Below, piece by piece: positions 16,942 through 26,562 of a DNA stretch of 64,000 nucleotides; positions within the stretch are counted from its first letter, which is position 1, and every line of letters starts with the position of its first letter. The notes beneath the pieces were generated by a model. It saw nothing but the letters and a program-made list of their open reading frames with translations. It was not told the DNA's origin and did not search any database. This DNA comes from Fusobacteria bacterium ZRK30 (GTDB lineage Bacteria; Fusobacteriota; Fusobacteriia; Fusobacteriales; Fusobacteriaceae), in NCBI GenBank assembly GCA_024628785.1, contig CP102405.1:992001-1056000 (forward strand), read 5' to 3'. Made by a program: the position numbers and the translations under genes.

Positions 16942-18463
16942 AATGTCCACCTTGGGCAGAACCTGTTGTTCTGTTAGCCAAGAGTACAAATGGAACCAGA
17001 GCTAAGGTGATAAATCCAGCAATCAAGAGGACATCATTTACTCCCATGGTAGCAGATTCCTTAGTGATCAAACCATTTATAACAACTAATTTAGCCTGGA
17101 TAGAACCAGGGATAGAGTTAATCAGGGGTAAAAAGTTTGGGTTGCCTGTATGGATATGACTGGCCAATACCTCGTGGTGATAAGCCTGAGAATGGTTCCA
17201 CAGGGGAATAAACAGGCTGCTGCCGATACTGTTCCCCAAATTTCTCATGAAGTTAAAGATCCCGGCGGCAGCTACAATCTCTGTGGGTTTTATACTGCCC
17301 AGGGAAACGTTGTTCAGGGCTACAAAGAAAAATGCAAGTCCGATACCGCTTAAAGCTCTGGTATATGAAACATAGCTAGAGGTAACATCTAAACTGTAAT
17401 TAGCAGTAAAAACTGTAACTATAGTAAAAATAATAAATCCTGTAATGGTAATGTATCTGTTGTCTATTCTATCTGTATATTTACCTATAATAGGAGATAA
17501 AAGCAATATGGGTAAACCCAAGGTAGCTGTTGTTTTCCCACTTATAAATGAGGTATAACCCATAACATTTTGCAGCCAAAAAGGTAAAATAACAGCAGTC
17601 ATATAGAATGCTGCAGATACAATTAGGAGGGAAAATACTCCTATGGTAAAGTTTTTATTTAAGAATAGTCTGACATTTATAACTGGATTTTCATGATACC
17701 ACTCCCAAATTCCCAATATAACCAGGGACATAAATGAAATAAGAGCTAGTATAACGATCGATGGACTGGCAAACCAGTCTAAATCGGTACCCTGTTCTAA
17801 AAAAACCTGGAGGGAACCGATACCGCTTATAAGTAAGAAGATACCTACAACATCCGTTTTTACCCTTATAAATTTTTCACTGGCATAATCCTTCTTAAAC
17901 ATATAGTAGATTACACCACTGGATAAAAAACAAAGGGGGATACTAAAATAAAAACACCATCTCCAAGATGCTACATCGGTAATGGCTCCTCCAATAACCG
18001 GGCCTAAGATAGGACCCAGTATAAGGGTCATTGTCCAGATAGCTATTCCTATTCCCTGTTTTTTCTTGGGAAAAATCTTCATTATCAGAGTCTGAGAAAG
18101 GGGGATCATACTAGCTCCTACAACTCCCTGCAATAGTCTGGCAGCAACCATTGAAGAGAGGGAAAAACTCAGTCCGCAGAGTAAACTGGCTATGGCAAAT
18201 AATATTGTGGACCAGATATACTGCTTCACAGTTCCGAACTGCAGCGTCAGCCACCCGATAAGGGGTAATACTATGGCTTCAGCAACGGAATAAGACGTGA
18301 TAATCCATGTACTTTTACTGGTAGCCATCCCAAAATCTCCTGCAATATGTGTCAGGGATACATTGACTATACTGGCATTTAACATATTTAAAAATGAACC
18401 CATAGCAAGGGCTATAGTTATAAAAATTATTTTTCCTGTGATCTTATCATTTGTTTCTGGCAT
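16940..18463 (-). CDS. emrB: DHA2-family MFS drug efflux permease (EmrB-type)
   Basis: A 507-residue, 14-helix major facilitator of the DHA2 family. After MPETNDKITGKIIFITIALAMG the hydrophobic segments alternate with short loops. WIITSYSVAEAIVLPLIGWL and RLLQGVVGASMIPLSQTLIM are typical of EmrB, and ILGPILGPVIGGAITDVASWRWCF is the antiporter motif C region. It uses the proton motive force to export hydrophobic compounds through the adjacent periplasmic adaptor and outer-membrane protein. It is the last gene of the three-gene operon, 17 bases after the adaptor. The substrate is unknown. Confidence 0.94.
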   Translation of the reverse strand: MPETNDKITGKIIFITIALAMGSFLNMLNASIVNVSLTHIAGDFGMATSKSTWIITSYSVAEAIVLPLIGWLTLQFGTVKQYIWSTILFAIASLLCGLSFSLSSMVAARLLQGVVGASMIPLSQTLIMKIFPKKKQGIGIAIWTMTLILGPILGPVIGGAITDVASWRWCFYFSIPLCFLSSGVIYYMFKKDYASEKFIRVKTDVVGIFLLISGIGSLQVFLEQGTDLDWFASPSIVILALISFMSLVILGIWEWYHENPVINVRLFLNKNFTIGVFSLLIVSAAFYMTAVILPFWLQNVMGYTSFISGKTTATLGLPILLLSPIIGKYTDRIDNRYITITGFIIFTIVTVFTANYSLDVTSSYVSYTRALSGIGLAFFFVALNNVSLGSIKPTEIVAAAGIFNFMRNLGNSIGSSLFIPLWNHSQAYHHEVLASHIHTGNPNFLPLINSIPGSIQAKLVVINGLITKESATMGVNDVLLIAGFITLALVPFVLLANRTTGSAQGGH

Positions 18464-18480
18464 ACAACCCTCCCATGCAA

Positions 18481-19653
18481 TTAATATAAATTAGCTTTAA
18501 CTATACGATCTATTGTTCTTTGAATTTTTTGTACATTCAAAGAGTATGGATTGGAAGATTTAACCTCTATATCGGAAACCTCATCCTCTACTGAGTTAGT
18601 GTTTATCTCAGCATCCATAGTAGTTCCCAGGGGAAGCACTCCATTCTTTTCTAAACTTTCTTTATGAAAGGCAACTCTCACAGGGAGTCTCTGGGTGATC
18701 TTGATCCAGTTACCACTTGCATTTTGAGGTGGCAGAAGGGAAAATGCATTCCCGGTACCAGCAGAGATACCCACAATGTGACCCTCATAGATTTTTTCAT
18801 TCAGGCTGCTTGTTAATTCCACTGTATTTCCAATTTTTATATTTTTCATTTGATTTTCCTTTAAATTTACCTCTACCCATTCATTGTTCAGATCTACTAC
18901 GGAAAATAATGGATGTCCAATTCCAATTTTTTGTCCCAAAGAGACAGATTTTTTAGCAATAACTCCATCTACAGGAGCATAAACTTTTGTTCTAGACAGA
19001 TTAAGATATGCCTGTTTATATTTTAAAATTGCACTTTGAATAGCGGGATGACTATAAGCATCCTTTGAACTGGCCTGCAATTGTGCATTTGAAAGAGCTT
19101 CTTTTTTTTGAGAAACGGCTAATTTTGCATTTTCCAGCTGGGTAGTGGTTGTATCCATCTGTTGACGACTGATGATACCGGCATTAAATAGCTTAAAGTT
19201 TCTATCATAATTTTTTTTAACGTTAGTTAAATTGTTCAGACTCTCTCCCAGGGCATATTGATACTGGGAAACATTAGTTTCAAGGGCCGAATAATTTCTA
19301 ACTGCTTGAGCCAGAGCAATCTCAGCTCCTTCTAAGGCCAGCTGGTAGTCTGTGTTCTCAAATTCTATCAACAGGTCACCTTTTTTTACTTTTGCAGTAT
19401 CTACAAAATTGATCTGAGTTACTCTTCCTGCTATCTGGGCAGTTACAGCAGTTTGATTCCCTGTAACATAGGCATTTTCAGTAGATTCATAGCCATTGCC
19501 GTAAAGGAAAAAATAGAGAGCATAAAGAACTCCCAGAACTGCCATTCCCCCAAGAAAGGTCCCAATTTTTTTCTTGGCTTTTTTTCTATTTTCTTCTATT
19601 TTTATATCTTTTTTATCTTCTAAATTTTCATTTGTTCTTATAACTTCTGACAT
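18481..19653 (-). CDS. emrA: HlyD-family periplasmic adaptor (EmrA-type)
   Basis: A 390-residue membrane-fusion protein. A cytoplasmic, lysine-rich N-terminus is followed by one membrane segment (GTFLGGMAVLGVLYALYFFLYG, residues about 32-53). The first half of the lipoyl-like domain is NAYVTGNQTAVTAQIAGRVTQINF, the coiled-coil hairpin spans about residues 105-215, and the second lipoyl half with the beta-barrel begins at RTKVYAPVDGVIAKKSVSLGQ. The adaptor links EmrB in the inner membrane to the outer-membrane factor encoded just upstream. The ribosome site AAAGGAG precedes the ATG. Confidence 0.94.
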   Translation of the reverse strand: MSEVIRTNENLEDKKDIKIEENRKKAKKKIGTFLGGMAVLGVLYALYFFLYGNGYESTENAYVTGNQTAVTAQIAGRVTQINFVDTAKVKKGDLLIEFENTDYQLALEGAEIALAQAVRNYSALETNVSQYQYALGESLNNLTNVKKNYDRNFKLFNAGIISRQQMDTTTTQLENAKLAVSQKKEALSNAQLQASSKDAYSHPAIQSAILKYKQAYLNLSRTKVYAPVDGVIAKKSVSLGQKIGIGHPLFSVVDLNNEWVEVNLKENQMKNIKIGNTVELTSSLNEKIYEGHIVGISAGTGNAFSLLPPQNASGNWIKITQRLPVRVAFHKESLEKNGVLPLGTTMDAEINTNSVEDEVSDIEVKSSNPYSLNVQKIQRTIDRIVKANLY

Positions 19654-19690
19654 ATATATAACTCCTTTAATTTTTTTAATAGATTAAAAT

Positions 19691-21226
19691 CTATATTTTT
19701 TCTTTTATTACCTGCTCCTTGCTCTTATACACTCCTCCTAAACTGTTGATCAGATCGATTTGATCTGAGTAAAGTTTATAGACCTGCTGGGTTTTGTGGA
19801 GGGAAGAACTCAGGTAGATATAGTGATCTTTTAAATTTTGATATTCAGAAATAGAACCATTTTCTAATTTTAAATTTGAATTTTTATAGATCTTTTCTTC
19901 GTTTTTTTCAATGATATCCAAGTTCATATAGTTGATCTTTGATACTTTAGCACTGCTTAACTTGTTATTGATATCCTGAATAGAATTATTGATAGTTTTA
20001 TTGTAATTTGCAATAAATGTATTTACCTGGATATCAGCAATTTTATAATTAGCTTTGATACCAGATAGGTTAAAGATTGGAAGATAAACCTTTGGCCCGA
20101 ATGACCACATTAAAGATGAAAAATCTTGAAAACTATTGTCTATTCCCAGTCCTCTGTATCCTATGTCTCCTCCAATTGAAACCTGCGGGTAGAAATCTGA
20201 CTTTAATGACTTTAACTTGGCTTTTTGAGAGTTGATCATCATGAGATAATATTGTACATCGGGACGATGGATAATAACATCGGAAGATATCTTGTCGGGA
20301 ATTAGAAGTTCCTGATCCATAAGATGAGAGTAAACAGCGTCTTTTAATATCTTTTTTACCTCAGTCTTATTTTTATAAGATGACAATGAATATATAGTCT
20401 CTGCAGTAGATTCTTTTTTAAATCTGTTTATATTTATATATCTTTTTAGATTAAGGATCTTGTTTTGGATAATCAGCAGATCATCTTCTGATCCTCCACC
20501 AAATTCAATGGTTGATCTGACCTTATCTTCGATAGATACCAGTACAGACAGCTTTTTATCGAGGTTTATTTTTTCCTCCTGGAGATAGATATAATACCCG
20601 TAAAGTTTAGCAATATTTGTAGTAATATTCAGTTCTATCAGTTTTGAATGAAATTTAGTACTTTCAGCCATATACGCTTTCTGCTTAGTTAAATTTTCAT
20701 ATTTATCATAAAAATCAAAGTTGTAATTAGCTCTGATCCCTGTCCCGGCTACATAAGCAGTTTCCCCTGCAAGTGCATCTTCAGAAAGCAGTGTAGGAGT
20801 AAGGGGAGTCCCTCCTGGTCCGGAAATAGATCTTGAGACAGCTTTTGATTTTGTATATGTTTTACTTGTACCTACGACATTTGCTCCTGCATAGAGTCCC
20901 ATTTGAAAAGCACTGTGGTCAGCTGCATCAATAACCGCAGTGGCAGCCTGGATATTTAATTTAGCTACTCTCAGATCGGTATTTGAATCTAACACAATTT
21001 CCATCAGTTTATTAAGAGCCGGATCATTGTAGTTTAACCACCATTTTTCATGACTAAAAACCAAGTTTTGATCTTTGGAATCACTTGTTTCTCCTAGGGT
21101 GAAATTATCCTGTAACTGGATCTCGTTTTTTGTCTGCATGAGGTCTTCATGGGTCTCTGGAACATAGCTGGAACATCCCATTATCAGGAGCAGCCATGAA
21201 ATTAATATTATTTTTTTTGCCTTCAT
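19691..21226 (-). CDS. TolC/NodT-type outer-membrane efflux lipoprotein
   Basis: A 511-residue outer-membrane factor, lipobox IMGC with Cys near residue 18, so anchored like OprM/NodT proteins. Two OEP repeats are present, with the first following WWLNYNDPALNKLMEIVLDSNTDLRVAKLNIQAA. The second contains SSDVIIHRPDVQYYLMMINSQKAKLKSLKSDFYPQVSIGGDIGYRG, the usual RPD...A..DFYP signature. It is the first gene of the efflux operon and proves that the host has an outer membrane. The ribosome site TAGGAGG lies upstream of the ATG. The promoter must lie between it and the terminator at 21367-21404. Confidence 0.92.
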   Translation of the reverse strand: MKAKKIILISWLLLIMGCSSYVPETHEDLMQTKNEIQLQDNFTLGETSDSKDQNLVFSHEKWWLNYNDPALNKLMEIVLDSNTDLRVAKLNIQAATAVIDAADHSAFQMGLYAGANVVGTSKTYTKSKAVSRSISGPGGTPLTPTLLSEDALAGETAYVAGTGIRANYNFDFYDKYENLTKQKAYMAESTKFHSKLIELNITTNIAKLYGYYIYLQEEKINLDKKLSVLVSIEDKVRSTIEFGGGSEDDLLIIQNKILNLKRYININRFKKESTAETIYSLSSYKNKTEVKKILKDAVYSHLMDQELLIPDKISSDVIIHRPDVQYYLMMINSQKAKLKSLKSDFYPQVSIGGDIGYRGLGIDNSFQDFSSLMWSFGPKVYLPIFNLSGIKANYKIADIQVNTFIANYNKTINNSIQDINNKLSSAKVSKINYMNLDIIEKNEEKIYKNSNLKLENGSISEYQNLKDHYIYLSSSLHKTQQVYKLYSDQIDLINSLGGVYKSKEQVIKEKI

Positions 21227-21236
21227 CTATATCCTC

Positions 21237-21300
21237 CTATTTACTAAATGTGTACTATATATACACGAAAGTTTTGAAAATTAAGTTAACCTAAAGGTTG
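21237..21300 (-). promoter_or_regulatory. Candidate operators before the efflux operon
   Basis: Two short palindromes lie in the 140-base promoter region: GTGTA-ctatata-TACAC at about 21256-21272 and AACCTAAAGGTT at about 21285-21296. Their position suits regulator binding. The adjacent AraC gene is the obvious candidate regulator, although AraC proteins often prefer direct repeats. No convincing -35/-10 pair could be fixed. Confidence 0.3.
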
Positions 21301-21366
21301 AAGTAATTTGTTAATTAAATTTTAGCATTTTTTTCTATGAAAGAGTTAAACCATTCTTGCTACATT

Positions 21367-21404
21367 AAAAAAAGACGATATATCCTATAATATCGTCTTT
21401 TTTT
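21367..21404 (-). terminator. Terminator of the AraC gene
   Basis: GACGATAT (21374-21381) pairs with ATATCGTC (21390-21397), flanked by runs of A and T. It lies directly after the AraC stop codon on the minus strand and insulates the downstream efflux promoter. Confidence 0.85.
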
Positions 21405-21425
21405 AATATTTATTGTTTAAATCTT

Positions 21426-22268
21426 TTATTGGCTTACTTTTACAGGGATCATGATGGAATAATGAGCCGGATTATCGATGAAAAACTGCTGAACAACCTC
21501 AAGGGTATCCGTATTAGGAGTGAGGTGTTCCTTGTCAAAAATACTCTGTATATCATTCATTACAACACCTAAAGAGTTATACAACCGGTCACCAGAATAG
21601 TGGAGGAGAGCATATAATCCTGAAGGGATTGTGAAATGTTCTTGAAAATCAAGTTTTTTATCGGTAAAAAAACCAAAGGTATAGATATCTTTAGTTCTTT
21701 TGATAGAAACATAGTAGAATTTTTTTAGTCGGGGTGTAGCGATAAAATCCTGTGATTTTATCTTGGTAAACGCCACAACTTCCTCTTCGCTAAGGGGTGT
21801 TTTAGTAAGGTCTATAGAATAGGTAATTCCATAAACCTTTGTTTTTTTAAAATACTCCAGGGAAAGGTCGATTCTAATCTTTCCATTTAGTGAGATAGTT
21901 TCCTTTTCCAAAATGATCAGTCTCTCCTGTATGACCTTTCTGATGTTGTCTTTCCGATACTGTGTAGGAGTAATATTATAATATTTTTTAAAGGTTCTAT
22001 TCAAAATCTGAGGGTGGGTATAGGAATATTTAAGAGCAATTTTCCAGATTTCCTCAGTTCTGTTACCTAAGATATCATCGCCTATATACTGGAGCCTTCG
22101 CTTACCTATGTATTGCCCAAAGGAGATACCGGTATAAACTTTAAATATTCTATGGAAATGAAATTTTGAGATAAAAAAATTAGCCGAAATTTCATCTAAA
22201 GTGATAGGTCTGTAGATATTATCTTCAACATAGTTGATTATCTCCTTTAATATAGGTGTATAATTCAT
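21426..22268 (-). CDS. AraC-family regulator with GyrI-like domain, next to the efflux operon
   Basis: A 280-residue protein. The N-terminal AraC DNA-binding domain has EISANFFISKFHFHRIFKVYTG as first helix-turn-helix and KIALKYSYTHPQILNRTFKKYYNITP as second, followed by QYRK. From about residue 125 (SLEYFKKTKVYGITYSIDL) a GyrI-like small-molecule domain follows, with ending HYSIMIPVKVSQ. This architecture is that of drug-responsive activators such as Rob or SAV-type regulators. Its place directly upstream of a tripartite pump suggests that it activates the pump on binding a drug-like ligand (inference). Confidence 0.88.
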   Translation of the reverse strand: MNYTPILKEIINYVEDNIYRPITLDEISANFFISKFHFHRIFKVYTGISFGQYIGKRRLQYIGDDILGNRTEEIWKIALKYSYTHPQILNRTFKKYYNITPTQYRKDNIRKVIQERLIILEKETISLNGKIRIDLSLEYFKKTKVYGITYSIDLTKTPLSEEEVVAFTKIKSQDFIATPRLKKFYYVSIKRTKDIYTFGFFTDKKLDFQEHFTIPSGLYALLHYSGDRLYNSLGVVMNDIQSIFDKEHLTPNTDTLEVVQQFFIDNPAHYSIMIPVKVSQ

Positions 22269-22287
22269 AAAATTGACTCCCTTATAT

Positions 22288-23142
22288 TTATACTGTTTTT
22301 AATTTTTTTATCAGATCTCTGCTTTCCTTTATAGATGTTGTTGAATTTTGATACTCTCTTTGAACGATGCCGATAAAGAGTATGTCTATGAGGGACAGCT
22401 GTGCCATTCGAGATGAGATAGCCGAAGATCTGAAAAGATCCTCGTAGGCAATAGAGTAAAGATTTATATCACTATTATTGCTCACAGGATTGTTGCCTAT
22501 ATTTGTAATGGAAATAGTAGTAGCTCCATGTTCCTTTGCTTTTTCAACCCCTAGTATAACTTCCTTACTCTCTCCTCCGTGGGAGATTGCTACCACTAAA
22601 TCCTCTTTATTTAAAGTAGTGGTATGAGTCAGCTGTACATGGGGATCAAAGTCATGAAATGCCATCTTCCCGATCTTACTTAATTTATAGAAAAAATCTT
22701 TTGCAACCAGGGAAGAAGCTCCGACACCTAATATCACTATTTTTCTTGCCTTATGGAGATAGTCTATAGCTATATCTAACTGGTGAAAATTCAGGTTATC
22801 CAAAGTTTCACTGATAGCATTTATGCTGTTATAGGAAAGTTTTTTTGATATATCTTCCATGGAATCATTTAAGGTGATATCTCCATATAGATATGACGTT
22901 GTAGATGAGGCCTTAGCCAACTCCTCTCCCAGACTTATTTTAAACTCTGTAAATCCCTTGATATCTATTTTTTTTATAAATTTTATGATAGTGGATTGGC
23001 CAACTCCTATTTTTTTAGCCAGATCAGAGGATGTTATAGTTTTAACCTCTTCTAGATTGTCCAATATATAGTTAGCCACTTTTATTTCAGTTTTAGATAA
23101 ATTTTTTATTTCATTTTTTATTCGCAGTGTTATAGACACCAT
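22288..23142 (-). CDS. MurR/RpiR-family transcriptional regulator
   Basis: A 284-residue regulator. The N-terminal HTH_6 domain reads KVANYILDNLEEVKTITSSDLAKKIGVGQSTIIKFIKKI. A SIS sugar-phosphate-binding domain follows at about residues 125-260 (KIVILGVGASSLVAKDFFYKLSKIG, VAISHGGESKEVILGVEKAKEHGATTISITN). Such proteins sense phosphosugars and often control amino-sugar or sialic-acid genes. None is adjacent, so its target is unknown. The start is ATG 23142; the next codon GTG (23139) has better spacing to the GGGGGG ribosome site and may be used. Confidence 0.9.
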   Translation of the reverse strand: MVSITLRIKNEIKNLSKTEIKVANYILDNLEEVKTITSSDLAKKIGVGQSTIIKFIKKIDIKGFTEFKISLGEELAKASSTTSYLYGDITLNDSMEDISKKLSYNSINAISETLDNLNFHQLDIAIDYLHKARKIVILGVGASSLVAKDFFYKLSKIGKMAFHDFDPHVQLTHTTTLNKEDLVVAISHGGESKEVILGVEKAKEHGATTISITNIGNNPVSNNSDINLYSIAYEDLFRSSAISSRMAQLSLIDILFIGIVQREYQNSTTSIKESRDLIKKLKTV

Positions 23143-23348
23143 TCCCCCCCTTAATCAACCTTATTTTTACTTTTATTATAACCTTATTTAAAACTAAGGT
23201 GAAGTAAAATTTGAAAAAGGTAAAAAATCAAAAATTTCAAACTTTCTGAGGAAATGCTAAATTGTAATAAGGTAGAAAATATGTTACAATTTAGTCTGAA
23301 TTTAAGGCGGAGAGATTAGAAAAATCAAGTAAGAGGGAGTAAAAAAAT

Positions 23349-23915
23349 ATGGTGAAAAGCTTGAATCAATGGTTATTTTTGTCTATCAATAATTTGGCAG
23401 GGAAAAGTGATGTATTAGACAAAATAGGGGTGTTCTTGGGAGAAAAAGGACCTTATATCTTTATGGGTTTAATAATTTATATTTATTTTAAAAAGCAGAA
23501 TAAAAAAGAAGCTGTCTATGCTACGATTACTGTTATCTTAGCTATACTGCTCAATCATTTTGTAGAATTGTTTTATTATCACCCCAGACCATTTGCAGAT
23601 GGATTAGGAGTAGTTCTGAAAGAACATATAGCAGACAGTTCTTTTCCTTCAGATCATACAACCTTTATGCTGGCTTTATCTTGGTCTTTGACTATGTTTA
23701 AAGATACCAAAAAATGGGGAAGAAATATGCTGATACTGGGGGTCTTATCGGGGCTCTGCAGGGTTTTTGAAGGGGTCCACTATCCATTTGATATATTAGG
23801 AGCTTTAGTTATGGGGTATTTCAGTGCGGTTATAATTTATAGACTAAAGAAAACGTTAAAACCATTAATAGATTTAATTTTGAAGATAGATAATAAACTT
23901 TTTAGAAGAGCCTAA
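23349..23915 (+). CDS. PAP2-family membrane phosphatase (undecaprenyl-diphosphatase BcrC-like)
   Basis: A 188-residue membrane protein with about five helices. The three PAP2 motifs are present: FYYHPRPF near residue 77 (KxxxxxxRP-like without the lysine), SFPSDHTTFMLA near 98 (PSGH-like), and RVFEGVHYPFDILGA near 140 (SRxxxxxHxxxD-like). The two active-site histidines are in SDHT and VHYP. Such small proteins dephosphorylate undecaprenyl diphosphate outside the inner membrane and recycle the wall lipid carrier, giving bacitracin tolerance. A phosphatidylglycerol-phosphate phosphatase role is possible. Confidence 0.88.
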   Translation: MVKSLNQWLFLSINNLAGKSDVLDKIGVFLGEKGPYIFMGLIIYIYFKKQNKKEAVYATITVILAILLNHFVELFYYHPRPFADGLGVVLKEHIADSSFPSDHTTFMLALSWSLTMFKDTKKWGRNMLILGVLSGLCRVFEGVHYPFDILGALVMGYFSAVIIYRLKKTLKPLIDLILKIDNKLFRRA

Positions 23916-23965
23916 TTAGTAATGATTAATTACTAGTTACTTATTATATAGATGAGGTGAGAGAT

Positions 23966-25213
23966 TTGCAATTTATAGTAACAGAGGGAATGGGATGGTT
24001 AGAAGTTGTAACTGGAAGTATGTTTTCAGGTAAGAGTGAGGAATTAATAAAAAGATTGAGAAGATCAAAGTATGCACGTCAAAAAGTAGTAGCCTTTAAA
24101 CATGCAAGTGATGTTAGGTATGATGATGAAAAATTGGCCTCACACAGCCAGTCTTTTATAGAGGGTGTGCCGGCAGCCAGTGTTGAAGAGATGAAAAAAA
24201 TATTCTTTGAAAAGTACAGTGATGCACAGGTAATTGGAATAGATGAAGTCCAGTTTTTTGGAAACTCAGTTGTTAAATTTTGTGAAGATTTGGCTGATAT
24301 GGGAAAGAGAGTGATTGTGGCTGGTTTAGATAAAGATTTTAAGGGTGAACCTTTTAAACCTATGGATGAACTTTTGGCCAGAGCTGAATATGTAGATAAA
24401 TTTCAGGCTATTTGTGCTGTATGTGGAAATCCTGCCACAGTATCCCAGAGATTGATAGACGGAGAACCAGCTTATTATGATGATCCCATTGTATTGGTAG
24501 GGGCGACAGAATCATATGAACCTAGATGCAGAAAGTGTCATAGAATAAAATATAAAGATGACAGTATGGGAAATATTTATTTTATAGTGGGAACTGGAAC
24601 TGAGATCGGGAAAACCCATGTGACTCTAAAATTGATAGAGGAAGATCTTAAAAATAAAAAAAATGTTATGGCATTAAAGCCCATAGAAACAGGATCAGAA
24701 ACTTTTGGTGAAAATTTAGAAGGATCGGATACCAGAAAATATGCGGATCTTTTAGGGAAAAGTATGGAAGAGATAAATACATATTTCTTTAAAAAGCCTA
24801 TGTCTCCTCATATTGCAGCAAACCTGGACGGGAAACAAATATTTGTCGATAAGTTAAAGAAAAGGATAGATGAAGAAATTCAAACCAGTGAAATTTTGTA
24901 TGTTGAGGGTGCAGGAGGTTTGTTGGTTCCTTATAAAGACAGGTATACATATTTAGACCTTTTGGTAGATTACAGAAAAAAATCAGAGGTTATAGTAGTA
25001 GCTGCTAATTCTTTGGGTACAATCAACCATACCTTATTAACAATAGAAACATTGAAAAGAAATGATATCATGATAAAGGGGATTATCTTTAATAATAAAG
25101 ATAATGATACCGATGAAATTTTATTGAAGGATAATATAGAAACTATAGAGAAATTAAGCGGGATAAAGGTTTTAAAAAACATGGGATATGACGGAGGCAC
25201 AGGTGAATTTTAG
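23966..25213 (+). CDS. Fused thymidine kinase - dethiobiotin synthetase (Tdk-BioD)
   Basis: A single frame of about 415 residues joins two enzymes. Residues about 1-200 are a type II thymidine kinase: [20 protein letters not shown] (P-loop), [10 protein letters not shown] with the catalytic Glu, and four zinc cysteines in CAVC and CRKC around the lasso loop [15 protein letters not shown]. From about residue 203 it is Bio[19 protein letters not shown] (P-loop), [10 protein letters not shown] with the carboxylating Lys, and [13 protein letters not shown]. The linker is only a few residues (YKDDSMGN). Start TTG 23966 follows GAGGTGA; GTG 23957 is the longer alternative. Both halves keep their catalytic motifs. 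Thymidine salvage and biotin synthesis are not metabolically linked. It overlaps the next gene by 11 bases. Confidence 0.9.
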   Translation: MQFIVTEGMGWLEVVTGSMFSGKSEELIKRLRRSKYARQKVVAFKHASDVRYDDEKLASHSQSFIEGVPAASVEEMKKIFFEKYSDAQVIGIDEVQFFGNSVVKFCEDLADMGKRVIVAGLDKDFKGEPFKPMDELLARAEYVDKFQAICAVCGNPATVSQRLIDGEPAYYDDPIVLVGATESYEPRCRKCHRIKYKDDSMGNIYFIVGTGTEIGKTHVTLKLIEEDLKNKKNVMALKPIETGSETFGENLEGSDTRKYADLLGKSMEEINTYFFKKPMSPHIAANLDGKQIFVDKLKKRIDEEIQTSEILYVEGAGGLLVPYKDRYTYLDLLVDYRKKSEVIVVAANSLGTINHTLLTIETLKRNDIMIKGIIFNNKDNDTDEILLKDNIETIEKLSGIKVLKNMGYDGGTGEF

Positions 25214-26057
25214 GAGTTTAGAAAAAACAACAAAATTTGGATATTTATTTTATATCTCATACAGAGGAACTAAATTTCATTCTTTTGATGAAAATAAAGA
25301 TGAAAATTCCACGAAGAAAACTGTAAAAGGTGAATTTATAAAGATATTAGGAGAACTGGGGATTACATGGGCTAAGGGAGTTCAGCAAGGCGGAAGAACC
25401 GATGGTCAGGTAAGTGCCAGGGAAAATATATTGTATATAAATTCAAACAATAAGATAGATAAGGTCTCATTGAAGGACAAATTCAATAAAAAAATAAATG
25501 AGATGAAGATCGTAAAGATAGAAAAAACTCTGCCTAACCTGGCTCTGCCTGAGATGATAGAGGGAAGGGTCTATCGGTATAACTACCCGACAGATAAGAT
25601 AACCTCTACTAAAGAAGAGATCTTAAAAAGATGTGATGAACTTACGGGAACCTATGATGTAAGTGAATTTACCGATAGAAAAGGTCAGAAATTAAAGGAA
25701 AAAATAAGAAGAGTAGAGATATCATACGACAATGGAAGTTTGGTATTTTTAGGAAACTCATTTATGCCAAAACAGGTAAGGATCATGTCTGGCTATATAT
25801 TAACCGGGGAGAAAAAAATCCTGCCGGGGAAATATCTGACTTTGGAAAAGATGATCTTATCCAGGGAGTTAGAGGAGATAATAATAGAGGAAGTTCATGA
25901 TATTTCTGAAGATAATATTTTGAAAATAGAAAAAATTAAAGATATCTATATTTTCTATGTGGCTAAAAACAAAAAAGGTGAAGTTATTGGTAAAAATGCC
26001 TCTAATATCAAAAATTTAAGAAAAAAATATGGAAAGATAATAATAAAGACAATCTAA
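25203..26057 (+). CDS. TruA-like pseudouridine synthase with C-terminal KH-like domain
   Basis: About 284 residues from GTG 25203, which has GGAGG five bases upstream; ATG 25188 is an alternative. [16 protein letters not shown] resembles the TruA start (YDGTxFxG). [19 protein letters not shown] contains the GRTD catalytic aspartate motif, although TruA normally has GRTDxGVHA. The middle holds YRYNYP and [10 protein letters not shown], like the TruA RNA-binding region. The last 45 residues ([28 protein letters not shown]) contain a GxxG-type loop GKNAS as in KH RNA-binding domains. The combination is not standard TruA, and its RNA target is unknown. It is translationally coupled to tdk-bioD. 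Confidence 0.75.
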   Translation: MNFRSLEKTTKFGYLFYISYRGTKFHSFDENKDENSTKKTVKGEFIKILGELGITWAKGVQQGGRTDGQVSARENILYINSNNKIDKVSLKDKFNKKINEMKIVKIEKTLPNLALPEMIEGRVYRYNYPTDKITSTKEEILKRCDELTGTYDVSEFTDRKGQKLKEKIRRVEISYDNGSLVFLGNSFMPKQVRIMSGYILTGEKKILPGKYLTLEKMILSRELEEIIIEEVHDISEDNILKIEKIKDIYIFYVAKNKKGEVIGKNASNIKNLRKKYGKIIIKTI

Positions 26058-26074
26058 TTTTCCGGAGTGGTATC

Positions 26075-26494
26075 ATGGGCAGAATAAAACAGGGATTAAA
26101 TTATTTATTTGGAAAACCTAAGGCTGAAAAGATAGAAGAGATAAAATTATTCTTAACAGGGGAAGAATATAATATTTTTATAGATATGGATAACTATGAT
26201 AAAGTACATAGTATAAGTGTTTATGAGATGGTAAAGAAAGACAAAGTGTTAAATAGTGATGAAAAATATTTGAAATTAGCCCTCCTGCATGATTGCGGTA
26301 AGGAAAGAGTTTGCCTCCTGACTAGAGTAAAAAAAGTTTTAGTAGGAGACAAACAGTTGGATATGCACCCTAAATTGGGGTATGAAAAATTAAAAGAGAT
26401 AGATCTGGAGTTGGCTAATTTAATTTTAAATCACCATGATTTAGATGGAGATGAGAGGTTAAAGAGGTTCCAGGAGATAGATGATAAAAATTAG
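26075..26494 (+). CDS. HD-domain phosphohydrolase
   Basis: A 139-residue protein consisting of an HD metal-dependent phosphohydrolase domain. KVHSISVYEMVKK supplies the first His, LALLHDCGKERV the HD pair, MHPKLGYEKL and NLILNHHDLDGD later histidines. This pattern fits small HDIG-type proteins that hydrolyse nucleotides or phosphate esters; the substrate is unknown. ATG 26075 follows CCGGAGTGG. It lies 17 bases after the TruA-like gene, in the same operon, and 68 bases before the radical-SAM gene. Confidence 0.85.
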   Translation: MGRIKQGLNYLFGKPKAEKIEEIKLFLTGEEYNIFIDMDNYDKVHSISVYEMVKKDKVLNSDEKYLKLALLHDCGKERVCLLTRVKKVLVGDKQLDMHPKLGYEKLKEIDLELANLILNHHDLDGDERLKRFQEIDDKN

Positions 26495-26562
26495 TGAGAA
26501 ACTAAAAAAAAATAGTTTAAATTCAAGGTTAAGGTCAAAAAAATAATTACAAGGAGTAATGT

